Of a stretch of DNA of 10,149 bases, positions 1 to 7,855 are shown piece after piece. Below the pieces are notes generated by a model that did not search any database, was not told where the DNA came from, and saw only the letters and a program-made list of their open reading frames with translations. Position numbers and translations under genes: made by a program. Source of the stretch: Nitrospirota bacterium (GTDB lineage Bacteria > Nitrospirota > Nitrospiria > Nitrospirales > Nitrospiraceae); contig JACRQB010000057.1 in NCBI GenBank assembly GCA_016222925.1, positions 1 through 10,149 on the forward strand, read 5' to 3'. Every line of letters begins with the position of its first letter. The stretch's first letter is position 1.

Positions 1-957
1 CAATGGAGATCGACTGTGATATGCGAAGTTGAGATTCCCGGGGATTTTAAAAAACCCGTTTCTCAGCAGCCCCTGCCCAAGCGACTTGAGCGAAGCCGTA
101 CAGAGTAGAGCGTCTACCCCCTCCTGCCTCGCCCACTGAGCGACATGGGCAACGAGTCCATGCAGAACAGAGGACTCACGAGGGTCATAGAGACAATCCA
201 CGATGGTGCCGAGCTTCATATCTCCCATCCGTCGATCATTCAAAAACTGCTTGAACTTTACAATACAGTAGCCGAGCAGTTTTTCATCGCGGCGGCAAGT
301 CAGTAGCCGGTATCCCTCGATCTTCCTCCCATACCTAGACTCCAGTGCAGCGCGATCTCGAACGAGAGCCGCGCCCAGCTGCCCGGCCATGGATTGCCAG
401 AGATGGGTATAGCTATCATCGAAAGCCTCTTCCCATTGAAGATCGGCCTGGATCGGTTTCGGCCTGGCCAGGCAATTCATCCCCAACCACAATCGCTGCC
501 CTAGCGCCAATCCGGCACTCCCTACCAAGCGAACCAATCTGCTCTTCAAATAAGGCCGTACGAAGGAGTTCCTACCTCCTGCAGATACCGCTTCCATCGT
601 TGACGGCTGAATATTTTCCAGGACACCTCTGGCATTCATCACACGGAGATACCCGCTCCGATACTCAGGAAGGACCATAAAACCGACGATCCAGTGTGCG
701 GCCTTCACCCCGGAAGGAATCGACAACCGCACGGGAATAGTCGTTACATGCCCGACTATCTTCTCATCTTTGAGAAACACAAACGTCGGCGCATCCGGTG
801 GGGAAGCTGGGCCTGTATTCGCTTGTGAAGCTGGTGTGGTCTGCCCTGGAGCGATTTCTCGGGATGAACCAGGCCATATGACGCGACAAAACTCATGAAA
901 GGCACGGGCCAGGTGTTCACCATATAGGCATACCCCGGCAGTCTCTTTGCTTTCCAT
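1..957 (-). CDS. GNAT-like acyltransferase, two-domain, C-terminus cut by window edge
   Basis: An open frame runs from an ATG at 957 to base 1 without a stop (319 codons visible), so the C-terminus lies outside. Residues 58-100 resemble the start of a GNAT fold: strand-like TFVFLKDEKIVGHVTTIPV, then WIVGFMVLPEYRSG. A second half follows. Its segment at 199-222 (LVRDRAALESRYGR, then GYRLLTCR), followed by GYCIVKF, is the kind of second domain seen in GNAT-like proteins of polysaccharide loci. The usual acetyl-CoA loop (Q/R-x-x-G-x-G/A) is not recognisable after PEYRSG, and the stretch at about 101-135 is divergent; the other two frames on this strand hit stops there, so I see no frameshift. 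It starts 39 nt after the acyl carrier protein gene with a weak ribosome binding site, and is probably cotranscribed and coupled. An acyl transfer role on a sugar or on the ACP-bound unit is inference; the substrate is unknown. Confidence 0.7.
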   Translation of the reverse strand, partial: MESKETAGVCLYGEHLARAFHEFCRVIWPGSSREIAPGQTTPASQANTGPASPPDAPTFVFLKDEKIVGHVTTIPVRLSIPSGVKAAHWIVGFMVLPEYRSGYLRVMNARGVLENIQPSTMEAVSAGGRNSFVRPYLKSRLVRLVGSAGLALGQRLWLGMNCLARPKPIQADLQWEEAFDDSYTHLWQSMAGQLGAALVRDRAALESRYGRKIEGYRLLTCRRDEKLLGYCIVKFKQFLNDRRMGDMKLGTIVDCLYDPRESSVLHGLVAHVAQWARQEGVDALLCTASLKSLGQGLLRNGFFKIPGNLNFAYHSRSPL

Positions 958-996
958 TGTATGAGTTTTTCGTGTTCTGGCCGAGGCCGGCCCGCA

Positions 997-1224
997 TCAG
1001 GAGGAGATGCCGTAACCCTTCAAGATCGACTTGATCTTTCCGACACTCGTCATTTCCATGGCGTCGGCGATGGAGAGAGAAACTTTATAATGCTCCTCCA
1101 GGCTCGTGATCAGCGACAAATGTCCCATCGAGTCCCATTCCGCAAGAGTGTCTTTGGAGGACAAGTCGGTCACATTCCACGGATCAAGATTAAATACTTC
1201 TCCGACAATCGCTTCAACGGTCAT
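997..1224 (-). CDS. Free-standing acyl carrier protein
   Basis: A 75-residue protein with the size and layout of an acyl/peptidyl carrier protein: an acidic four-helix-like sequence with the phosphopantetheine attachment motif WDSMGHL, in which Ser32 would carry the prosthetic group. The start is placed at ATG 1224 because an AAGGAAG Shine-Dalgarno sequence stands just upstream; a longer frame reaching 1269 would lie wholly inside the preceding gene. The first 11 nt overlap the end of the FkbH-like gene, so translation is probably coupled. Being adjacent to an FkbH homologue, it is the likely acceptor of the glycerate-derived C3 unit that such enzymes load onto carrier proteins. No ketosynthase or condensation domain lies nearby, so a role in polyketide or peptide synthesis is not supported here; an acyl donor role for a surface acyltransferase is more likely (inference). 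Confidence 0.9.
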   Translation of the reverse strand: MTVEAIVGEVFNLDPWNVTDLSSKDTLAEWDSMGHLSLITSLEEHYKVSLSIADAMEMTSVGKIKSILKGYGISS

Positions 1225-3484
1225 CAGACTTCCTTTCTTCAGCCACTCTGATCCACGCAGGTCTTGCAATCCCAGCCTGAGAGAGATTCAGTTCCCACTC
1301 CTGATGCTCCCCGTCTTCCCTCAGAAGACCGAACCCGTGCTGAGCGTAAAACTCTGTGACGGGATGATTTTTTTTTGTCGCGCGAAACTCCCCCACCAAC
1401 CTCATGACGCCGGCCCCCGCTGCGTCCGAGCAAATCCGTTCCAGGAAGGCGGTCTCAATACCGAGCCCCATGACCCGGCAGCTCATGAGAAGGCTATCGA
1501 TATGCCAGACACCTGGTCCCTTCCGTACCACCGCAGCGCCCACAAGTCCGTGATCCCCAAAGCGATCTTTGACGTGGAGGTCATAGAGAATCGTCTCAGC
1601 CGATGCCATGAACCTTCCAACGTCTTCGGCCTGATAACGCCGTGTGGTCAGATTGAACTGATTCGTCTTATTAAATAACTGCACCAATCGAGATGAAACC
1701 TCCCGAGATGCCTGGGCGGTCACAATTTCTATTTCAAGAGAACGAAGGTACTCATCCAGCGAGGCAGATGTACTCTTGGCTGCCTTCCGTTTTGACTGAG
1801 CCTGATACTGAGCCACCCGCGTCTCATCTTCTTTCGTCAGTGCTAACAGTTCAAAATCCGACAACTCCTCGATTGTCCGACGATAGAGAGAGGCATCCTT
1901 CGGGAGATCGACGGTGTGCACTTCCGGAAGCAGTTGTCGAACCAATTCCCGTTCGTTCGGATTATCGTCGATGAAGACGAGCGAATCCAGGCCGATGTTC
2001 AGCTCTTTGGCAATTTCTCGAATATTCTCCGCCTTATTCTGCCAATTGATCCGCATCGCCGCGAAATGCTCCTCCCGCAGCACCATGTGCGGATGGTGGC
2101 GTATCACCTGAAGCGCATCGTCAGGATTGTTCTTGGAGCAAACGGCCAGCAGAATTCCCCGGCGCAAGAGTCCGAGCAGCGTCCGTTGGAATTCCACGTA
2201 TTCAATCCCCGGGGCCGCCGGTCCAAGCCCTACACCTTCAGCCCCCACCTCTCCCACGATACCGCCCCACAACGTGCCATCAAGATCGAGCACGACACAC
2301 TTTTTCGTCAGCCCCTTCAATGGCTTGATGTACCGCATGGAAAATCTGGCCAACTCGTGCAACGCCGTCTCACTAAGCCGCATGCTCGCCATATATGACA
2401 ATTTTGGATTGAGGCTGCGCTCTTTCCCCACCCAGGAGAGGACGGAATCCAACGGCAATAGATACGCCCGTTCGTGAGTGCTCAATTCCTCGGCAAGAAG
2501 ACGGTTCACCCCCGCGATCCAGGGAGCAATCCCTCCAGCGAGTCTATTATCAAGAATGCCGTAACCGCTTCGATGCGCAGATGAAAACTCATGCACGACG
2601 ATCATGGCATTGCATCGAACTTCCAATTCGCGAATCACAGTGAGCACGTGTTCGACGATCGTGGATCTGACCTGACTGAGCTCCTCTTCCTTCGGCCCTG
2701 CCCCCAGTAGGGGAAACATATCTTCTAAGGCAAGCGCCAGAAATACGATATCCGGCTTCCCTGCATACAGTTGACTTCCAGGGTTCAAGACTTCCTGCAT
2801 GTATTGGTTAAATGGAGCGAGATGAAATTTCGGGGACAAACCAGCCCTTCGACACTCATCATCCAAATAAGGAATCAGCCAATCCAGCACATAGGAACTG
2901 AGAACACCAATGCCCACATCACGCCCCGGCGGCGGATATTTCTGCCGTTCTTTGAAGACATAGGCGCGCATACTGTAGGAAGTGTCGAGTGTGACGAGCA
3001 TGCCACGGTACCGTTCTGCTTGCTGGAGATCGCCGCTTTGAGCGGCGGAGTCATAGAGTCCCCTCACGACCGCGACATTCGCCGGATCCTGTTCGAGCGC
3101 CGCACAGAGTACGGCTGTCGCATCACTGTGGTTGCCCTCTTGCATCAAGACTTTTGCAAGACGAACGCCCACTCCTCCCTCGCCAAGCCACTTCAGCCTG
3201 AATGCCATTCGAACAAATTCCGTCGCTTCCTTGAGCAGCTTTATTTCAACTAACCTACGGCCAAGAAGATCGGCCAATCGTCCCTTGCCATCTAGTTTCG
3301 ATACCTGTTCATAGTGCTGCGCCATCAACTCCTGAGCCTGTTGCGGCGAAGAGATGATCAACCGCTCCAGCGCTTGCTCCAAGAGCAAGGTTGAGGGCAG
3401 CAAGCTCCCATCACTGTGACCTGATGAGAGAACGGTCAGGAATGTTCTCAATCCGCTATCATCCGTAGAACGATCGTCCGTCAT
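1214..3484 (-). CDS. FkbH-like HAD-superfamily protein with TPR-like, SGNH-like and GNAT-like regions
   Basis: A 756-residue multidomain protein. Residues about 30-170 are helical and TPR-like (for example AALEQDPANVAVVRGLYDSA). Residues about 190-385 match the SGNH-like N-terminal region of FkbH proteins (GIGVLSSYVLDWLIPYLDDE). Residues about 396-540 form the HAD domain: motif I VVLDLDGTLWGG (Asp400, Asp402), VCSKNNPDDA (Ser450, Lys451), and FIDDNPNERE (Asp506, Asp507). The rest carries the family signature LFNKTNQFNLTTRRY and a GNAT-like end with DRFGDHGLVG and FYAQHGFG. In studied pathways FkbH homologues take 1,3-bisphosphoglycerate, dephosphorylate it and load a glyceryl group on an ACP. 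The catalytic Asp residues are present and an ACP gene follows immediately, overlapping by 11 nt. ATG 3484 is preferred over a TTG at 3493 because GCGGGA sits 9 nt ahead of the ATG. Family membership is very secure; the exact product on the ACP is inferred. Confidence 0.93.
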   Translation of the reverse strand: MTDDRSTDDSGLRTFLTVLSSGHSDGSLLPSTLLLEQALERLIISSPQQAQELMAQHYEQVSKLDGKGRLADLLGRRLVEIKLLKEATEFVRMAFRLKWLGEGGVGVRLAKVLMQEGNHSDATAVLCAALEQDPANVAVVRGLYDSAAQSGDLQQAERYRGMLVTLDTSYSMRAYVFKERQKYPPPGRDVGIGVLSSYVLDWLIPYLDDECRRAGLSPKFHLAPFNQYMQEVLNPGSQLYAGKPDIVFLALALEDMFPLLGAGPKEEELSQVRSTIVEHVLTVIRELEVRCNAMIVVHEFSSAHRSGYGILDNRLAGGIAPWIAGVNRLLAEELSTHERAYLLPLDSVLSWVGKERSLNPKLSYMASMRLSETALHELARFSMRYIKPLKGLTKKCVVLDLDGTLWGGIVGEVGAEGVGLGPAAPGIEYVEFQRTLLGLLRRGILLAVCSKNNPDDALQVIRHHPHMVLREEHFAAMRINWQNKAENIREIAKELNIGLDSLVFIDDNPNERELVRQLLPEVHTVDLPKDASLYRRTIEELSDFELLALTKEDETRVAQYQAQSKRKAAKSTSASLDEYLRSLEIEIVTAQASREVSSRLVQLFNKTNQFNLTTRRYQAEDVGRFMASAETILYDLHVKDRFGDHGLVGAAVVRKGPGVWHIDSLLMSCRVMGLGIETAFLERICSDAAGAGVMRLVGEFRATKKNHPVTEFYAQHGFGLLREDGEHQEWELNLSQAGIARPAWIRVAEERKSDDR

Positions 3485-3527
3485 ATAAGTCAATCCCGCT
3501 TGGCTGCCCGACCACGATTCCTTCCGG

Positions 3528-4451
3528 TCAAACTGAAACCATTTTACCGAATAAGTAACGAGCCTCTAGCTTCAACGTCTGCCACAATCCCAGCATTTGC
3601 CCTCTACCTTGGACATCCACTAAGTAGTCCAACAGTTCGGACGTTGGCACGTACCAGCCGGGCCGCTTTCCCAGCCGCTCAATGATACGCGCGACCTGTG
3701 GGTCAAGCACACCATTCTTTGAAAATCCTTTTCCTAAATGAGTGGACACGATGCCTATGCCACCTGCCCGCTCCAATGCCTCAAGCCGCTCATCCGTCAA
3801 AAGCCTGACAAAGGCAGACACATCCGGCGCATCGGCTGTGGAAAACCACTGATTGACATAGGGTGTATTCGAATGACGATACGGCATCTCCGGATTTACA
3901 TCCAGCATATTGAGGCAAGAGAACGTAAAGTTCCGCACGTAGCGGATATGAGTCTGAGAAAGATCTCCCCAAAAGAAATCCGATTCCGGCACAGCGCCAG
4001 CGTAATGAGCGCGCCGTTCTTTCAAGAGCAATCCGACGAGGGCACGAAAAATCCTCGTCTGGAATCGGCTGCGCCCCCAGTAGAGATTGTCCCTATTATA
4101 CCCATGGTTGCAAAAAAGCCTGGGGTATTGCCCGAATTCCGCCTTGATCAGATCCAGCCCCTGGATGGTCCTGGCGCGCCTGCTGGATTCCATGGTTGCC
4201 CCATGAAAAGCGATCTCAAATCCCGCCTGAGCTAAATCATGGACAAAGGCGAGATACTCTTTCCGCTGTAATGTATCGGCCGCAAAAAATAGCCGGCTTC
4301 CTTCCGGACAGTCCATCGGCCACACGGTCTTGGTGGTGCGGAGGCCCGCCGCCCGTAAACACTCGTAGACAGGCTTCACGTTTTCCAACGTGGCATCATC
4401 CGTATCATCAAGAATCGTAAACGCGAATGTCTTGCCGTGTGGGAATGTCAT
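3528..4451 (-). CDS. NodB-like polysaccharide deacetylase, divergent
   Basis: A 307-residue cytoplasmic-looking protein (no signal peptide) with a polysaccharide deacetylase-like TIM-barrel pattern. The first motif is FAFTILDDTDDAT (Asp15, Asp16), corresponding to the TFDDG motif. The second is GFEIAFHGATMESS (His83), where canonical NodB proteins have H-S/T-x-x-H; only the first His is present. FCNHGYNRDN (His116) and IVSTHLGKGF (His238, like the L-x-H motif) follow. The Asp and His residues could still bind a metal, but the site is not the textbook one. The gene starts 3 nt after the glycosyltransferase stop, so translation is probably coupled. A role in removing an acetyl group from a lipid-linked sugar or exopolysaccharide precursor fits the neighbours; a non-deacetylase function of the same fold is possible. 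Confidence 0.78.
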   Translation of the reverse strand: MTFPHGKTFAFTILDDTDDATLENVKPVYECLRAAGLRTTKTVWPMDCPEGSRLFFAADTLQRKEYLAFVHDLAQAGFEIAFHGATMESSRRARTIQGLDLIKAEFGQYPRLFCNHGYNRDNLYWGRSRFQTRIFRALVGLLLKERRAHYAGAVPESDFFWGDLSQTHIRYVRNFTFSCLNMLDVNPEMPYRHSNTPYVNQWFSTADAPDVSAFVRLLTDERLEALERAGGIGIVSTHLGKGFSKNGVLDPQVARIIERLGKRPGWYVPTSELLDYLVDVQGRGQMLGLWQTLKLEARYLFGKMVSV

Positions 4452-4454
4452 GGT

Positions 4455-5564
4455 TCAGTGCCCAGCAATGGCATCGCAATAACATGTCTGATAGGCGTCG
4501 ACCATCCCCGCCAATGAGAATTTCTCTCGGATCCGCTCTCTTCCTCGGCATCCGAATCGCCTTGCCTCTTCCTTGTTTCGCAAGAGATCGATCACTCGCT
4601 CGGCCAGGAGCTGCGAATTCTCCGATGGGACAAGATATCCCGTCACCCCCTCTTCGACAAGTTCCACATTGCCACCCACGCGAGTCGCTACCACGGGGCA
4701 TTCAGCCGCCATCGCCTCAAGAAGGGCCATCGATAGCCCTTCGGACAGCGAAGGCAATATGAATACGTCCATTAGATTCAATAAAACTGGAATGTCGCTG
4801 CGGAATCCCAACAACTGAACATGCTCTTCGACTCGAATCCTGACAGCCTCCTCTTTCAACTCCTCTGCGAGATCGCCTTGACCGACGAGTATGAGTCCTG
4901 TCCGCGGATAGGCTCGCAGGATGGCCGGCATGGCTCGAATCAGGTGAATCTGTCCTTTCACAGGATAGAGCGATCCGACCGAACCGATCAGATGATCCCA
5001 TTTCGTCAGATTGAGATCTCTCTTCACGGATTGAATTCGCAGCTCATTGAAGCGCTGAGGGGTTTCAACCCCGTTATAGATGACCTTGATCCGGTGGGGA
5101 GCAATGCCGACCCGCTCGACCACGAACTGTTTGAGATCTTCAGAAACCGCGACCATTTTTGCCGCTCGACTGACCAAACGATAGGCCGTTCTCCGCTTAC
5201 CTTGCTCGGAGTAATAATTCTTTCCATGAACCGTCGCCACGACAGGAATACCAGCCAGCCTGCCTAACAAGGTCCCATATGTGTTCGCCGTAAACTCATG
5301 GGCATGGATCAATGTCACTCGCTCAGCTTGTAACAGGCGAAAAAATGTTCGGGCCCATCGCACATCAAAAGCTCCCTTGATGTCGATCACATGCGTCGGC
5401 AGGCCGGCCTGCTCACAAGCCTTCGAAAGCCATCCCGTTCGGAACAAACACACGACCGATCGAAACCGCTCCGGATCCAGTGCGCCCGCAAGCCGTTTCA
5501 CGATCATTTCCGCGCCACCCGGCCCGCTGGTGCTCGAGAGATGCAGAATTGTCGCGGGAGTCAT
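4455..5564 (-). CDS. Family GT4 glycosyltransferase (GT-B fold)
   Basis: A 369-residue retaining GT-B glycosyltransferase, full length for the family. The N-terminal domain opens with ILHLSSTSGPGGAEMIVKRL, the glycine-rich loop with the GGAE signature (residues 14-19), and has IHAHEFTANTYG and VVATVHG typical of GT4. The C-terminal nucleotide-sugar domain has IGSVGSLYPVKGQIHLIRA, LVGQGDL, and the EX7E motif in SEGLSMALLEAMA (Glu275 and Glu283), followed by PVVATRVGG. It has no membrane segment and would work at the inner face of the membrane, adding a sugar to a lipid-linked glycan. Donor and acceptor sugars cannot be told from the sequence. AGGA lies 6 nt before the ATG. It sits 27 nt after the acyltransferase-3 gene. 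Confidence 0.93.
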   Translation of the reverse strand: MTPATILHLSSTSGPGGAEMIVKRLAGALDPERFRSVVCLFRTGWLSKACEQAGLPTHVIDIKGAFDVRWARTFFRLLQAERVTLIHAHEFTANTYGTLLGRLAGIPVVATVHGKNYYSEQGKRRTAYRLVSRAAKMVAVSEDLKQFVVERVGIAPHRIKVIYNGVETPQRFNELRIQSVKRDLNLTKWDHLIGSVGSLYPVKGQIHLIRAMPAILRAYPRTGLILVGQGDLAEELKEEAVRIRVEEHVQLLGFRSDIPVLLNLMDVFILPSLSEGLSMALLEAMAAECPVVATRVGGNVELVEEGVTGYLVPSENSQLLAERVIDLLRNKEEARRFGCRGRERIREKFSLAGMVDAYQTCYCDAIAGH

Positions 5565-5570
5565 ATCACA

Positions 5571-5574
5571 TCCT
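5571..5574 (-). promoter_or_regulatory. Ribosome binding site of the glycosyltransferase gene
   Basis: AGGA (minus strand) stands 6 nt ahead of the ATG at 5564 and supports that start. Confidence 0.6.
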
Positions 5575-5591
5575 ACCAGCGCAACTTTTAG

Positions 5592-6677
5592 TCATGATTC
5601 ATGACCAGGCTCTTGCAATGGCACCTGCCCCAATAGCGACCGGCCAACCGAATATTTCCCCAACACTTTCGTGATCCCCCAGGAAAGAGCGACCGTCACA
5701 ATAGAGGCAACCACCACCGCGCCAAGATGGTTGGGAGGGGCTAGACTCGAGAGCACCACGACGACGATCCAGACGATATAGGGAGCGTGAAGCAAATAGA
5801 TACCCATCGTGTCGTGTCCCATTGTGAACTTCCAGCCGGTTGCAGCCGTTATTTTGAGCAACACCCCGTATATCCCGACCAGATAGACCAGCTGCACAAG
5901 AAATGAGCTCGCTGGAGAAAGCACGAACCATCCCAGCGTGGCCAACCCCAACCCAGTGAGGCCGATCCAACCGGCCGTCAGCGTTATCTGTTCATGCCAT
6001 TTCCTCAACACGACTCCAAGCAGATAAAACTGCATACCCCACAAGGCCAGCAGTACCGGATCGGCGCCGGGGAAAAACCAACGCTTGGGATTACTGGACA
6101 CGTAGAGCGCAATGTATGAGAGTGTGAGTCCTAACCACACTCCGCCCGAGTATCTGAGCAGAGGTTTCACCGCCACGGTGCCAAGGCGTACGAGAAAGAG
6201 AGAGAGAAGAAAATACATATGATGGGACAGTTCGGAATAATAGAGCACTGTCGCGAGTCCGCTGAGGCTCTTTCCCAGAACAATCGTTTCCTGAACGAGG
6301 CCCTTCAGTTCGATCGCGAATCGCATAAGCATATACAGCATGCTGAATGCGGCCCAGGGAAGAAGCAGTCTCCTGATGCTTTTTTTTATGTACGCCCCAT
6401 AGAGAAAATTGTCCTTTCCCGTCCACTGATGCGCAAACAGAAATCCATCCGAAACCAGAAACAACGGCACCGCGACGGCCCCCACGAGAAACAGAAGACC
6501 CTCCTGCATAGCCGGAGCAAGCTGAACTCTCGACAACACATGCACGGCAACCACCATCACAATTCCTGTTGCTTTGATGGCGTCAAGAAACGTCATGCGT
6601 TCGCCCGCGGATCGTCCGAGCATCTCGGCACGGGCGGTAGCGGGTCGATCGTCAGCTCTGAACGTTTCGATTGACAT
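5592..6677 (-). CDS. Acyltransferase-3 family integral membrane O-acyltransferase
   Basis: A polytopic membrane protein of about 361 residues with around ten hydrophobic segments. It opens with the family pattern RMTFLDAIKATGIVMVVAVHV (residues 27-47), where His46 matches the conserved first-helix His of acyltransferase-3 proteins. PLFLVSDGFLF corresponds to the usual F-x-x-S-G-F segment, and GIYLLHAPYIVW near the end is the typical late-helix motif. Family members move acetyl or succinyl groups onto sugars at the membrane. The frame is open up to 6866, inside the preceding gene, so the start must be chosen. ATG 6677 (GGAAG upstream) or ATG 6695 are the reasonable choices and neither has a strong ribosome binding site. 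It is the second membrane acyltransferase in the operon, next to the MBOAT, which suggests two different O-acyl decorations on one glycan. The substrate is unknown. Confidence 0.9.
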   Translation of the reverse strand: MSIETFRADDRPATARAEMLGRSAGERMTFLDAIKATGIVMVVAVHVLSRVQLAPAMQEGLLFLVGAVAVPLFLVSDGFLFAHQWTGKDNFLYGAYIKKSIRRLLLPWAAFSMLYMLMRFAIELKGLVQETIVLGKSLSGLATVLYYSELSHHMYFLLSLFLVRLGTVAVKPLLRYSGGVWLGLTLSYIALYVSSNPKRWFFPGADPVLLALWGMQFYLLGVVLRKWHEQITLTAGWIGLTGLGLATLGWFVLSPASSFLVQLVYLVGIYGVLLKITAATGWKFTMGHDTMGIYLLHAPYIVWIVVVVLSSLAPPNHLGAVVVASIVTVALSWGITKVLGKYSVGRSLLGQVPLQEPGHES

Positions 6678-6750
6678 GAATCTCGGCGCTTCCATTCTCA
6701 ATGGACTCTCGAACCCAACGGTTTCATCTCCCCGTCGAAAAGGAGGACTG

Positions 6751-7854
6751 TCAATGCGCCACATCTCCGGCTTCTTTGTTCGCAATAGTATGAGACACGT
6801 ATTGCGCCACCTGCCATGCACCATCGTCATTAAAGTGCAGCATGTCCACCATCCAACCCGCTTCATGCCCCTTGATGGCTTGGCTTAAATCCACGTATTG
6901 AATATGTTTCGCGCGGGCAAACTCTCTCGCCTCCTCTCCCATCCTCACATGCGCTTCGCGCCACCACGATTCATCGATATAGGGCCAGCTCAAGTACATG
7001 CTGGAGAGATTCTCCTCGGTCATCCACATGGCTGGAGACAACAACACCAGCCGACTACCCGCCGATTGCGTCACGTGAGAGAGATCATCAAGATCCTGCG
7101 TAAAGACTTCAACTTCGAACGGCATGATATGGTGAAAGGATCTGAATCGCTCGCCGATATCTTTCTTTCTCAGCTCCAGCTTCACCGCCTTTTCCCACTT
7201 CGCCAGCCACGCTTGCGCAAGTGGCGACAGCATCGGAATGGCGACTTCCTTGAATTTTACCGGCGCCCGAAGCGACTTCATCTGCTCGATTAGTCCTTGA
7301 TGATCAGGCAAGACGGCTCGTGTGCTCCGCTGTGCGCGCAATCGTTCCGGAGTGAGTCCCGCATAACTGCCATATTCCAACATCATCACAACCACATCCG
7401 GGCGAAACTGCAGAAGCCGTTTTTGTAGGTGTATCGTCCGCTGGGATAAACTCATGCCGGCGATCGCCGCATTGATGACTTCCGCCTCAATTCCCTGGGC
7501 TTTCAATTTTCGCTCCAGTTGCCTCGGCCACTCATTGTCCCTGCCTTCATATAAGCCAAACGTCTCCGAGGCACCGATACAGACGATCCTGAGCGTGCCA
7601 GGTTGCTTCTCGATGCCCAGTTCCGGCCCACGAAATCCGAGTGAGTTCAACCGCCACTTCTCATAGCCTCCGTTAGGCTTTCCTCTAATGCCATATTCAT
7701 CCATGGTAAAGAGCGCCGTATCATACGTGTACATGCCCAATAAGGGCGCACCGTAGAGAACGTATTGTTCAATCCGGCAGGCGAGCTCGATGGTTCCTAG
7801 AAAACATGCCACCAGCAACGACCACCTGACCAGCTTATTGAAGACCTGTTTCAT
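6751..7854 (-). CDS. Membrane-anchored SGNH-fold hydrolase/acyltransferase
   Basis: A 367-residue protein with one N-terminal hydrophobic segment (WSLLVACFLGTIELAC), probably a signal anchor leaving the catalytic domain outside the membrane. SGNH block I is IVCIGASETFG with the likely nucleophile Ser96; the block II Gly is in NAAIAGMSLSQ; block V is DMLHFNDDGAW, giving Asp337 and His340. The block III Asn is not evident: the corresponding place reads MMLEYGSYAG. The upstream YEKWRLNSLGFRGPE stretch is common in SGNH proteins of polysaccharide loci. ATG 7854 is chosen because it lies one base after the MBOAT stop (TGA-T-ATG), implying tight coupling; a GTG at 7893 would overlap that gene. Pairing of an MBOAT with an SGNH protein is known from alginate acetylation (AlgI with AlgJ/AlgX) and from Dlt (DltB/DltD), so this is the probable extracytoplasmic partner of the MBOAT. 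Confidence 0.87.
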   Translation of the reverse strand: MKQVFNKLVRWSLLVACFLGTIELACRIEQYVLYGAPLLGMYTYDTALFTMDEYGIRGKPNGGYEKWRLNSLGFRGPELGIEKQPGTLRIVCIGASETFGLYEGRDNEWPRQLERKLKAQGIEAEVINAAIAGMSLSQRTIHLQKRLLQFRPDVVVMMLEYGSYAGLTPERLRAQRSTRAVLPDHQGLIEQMKSLRAPVKFKEVAIPMLSPLAQAWLAKWEKAVKLELRKKDIGERFRSFHHIMPFEVEVFTQDLDDLSHVTQSAGSRLVLLSPAMWMTEENLSSMYLSWPYIDESWWREAHVRMGEEAREFARAKHIQYVDLSQAIKGHEAGWMVDMLHFNDDGAWQVAQYVSHTIANKEAGDVAH

Positions 7855-7855
7855 A

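Noticed and set aside
345..680. Plus-strand open frame of 111 codons
   Set aside because: It is antisense to a minus-strand gene with recognisable protein motifs, and its translation shows no known family pattern. The other plus-strand frames are rejected for the same reason.
958..996. GC-rich GGCCGGCC-type palindrome between the ACP and the GNAT-like gene
   Set aside because: Too short and without a T-tract; simple GC-rich self-complementarity is expected at this base composition.
994..1010. Small inverted repeat GCATC-N7-GATGC over the ACP stop codon
   Set aside because: The stem is only 5 bp and no T-run follows in the direction of transcription, so a terminator is not supported.
6678..6866. 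N-terminal extension of the acyltransferase-3 frame into the SGNH gene
   Set aside because: It would overlap the preceding gene by 116 nt, the residues are not membrane-like or conserved in type, and internal ATGs after that gene give the normal family length.
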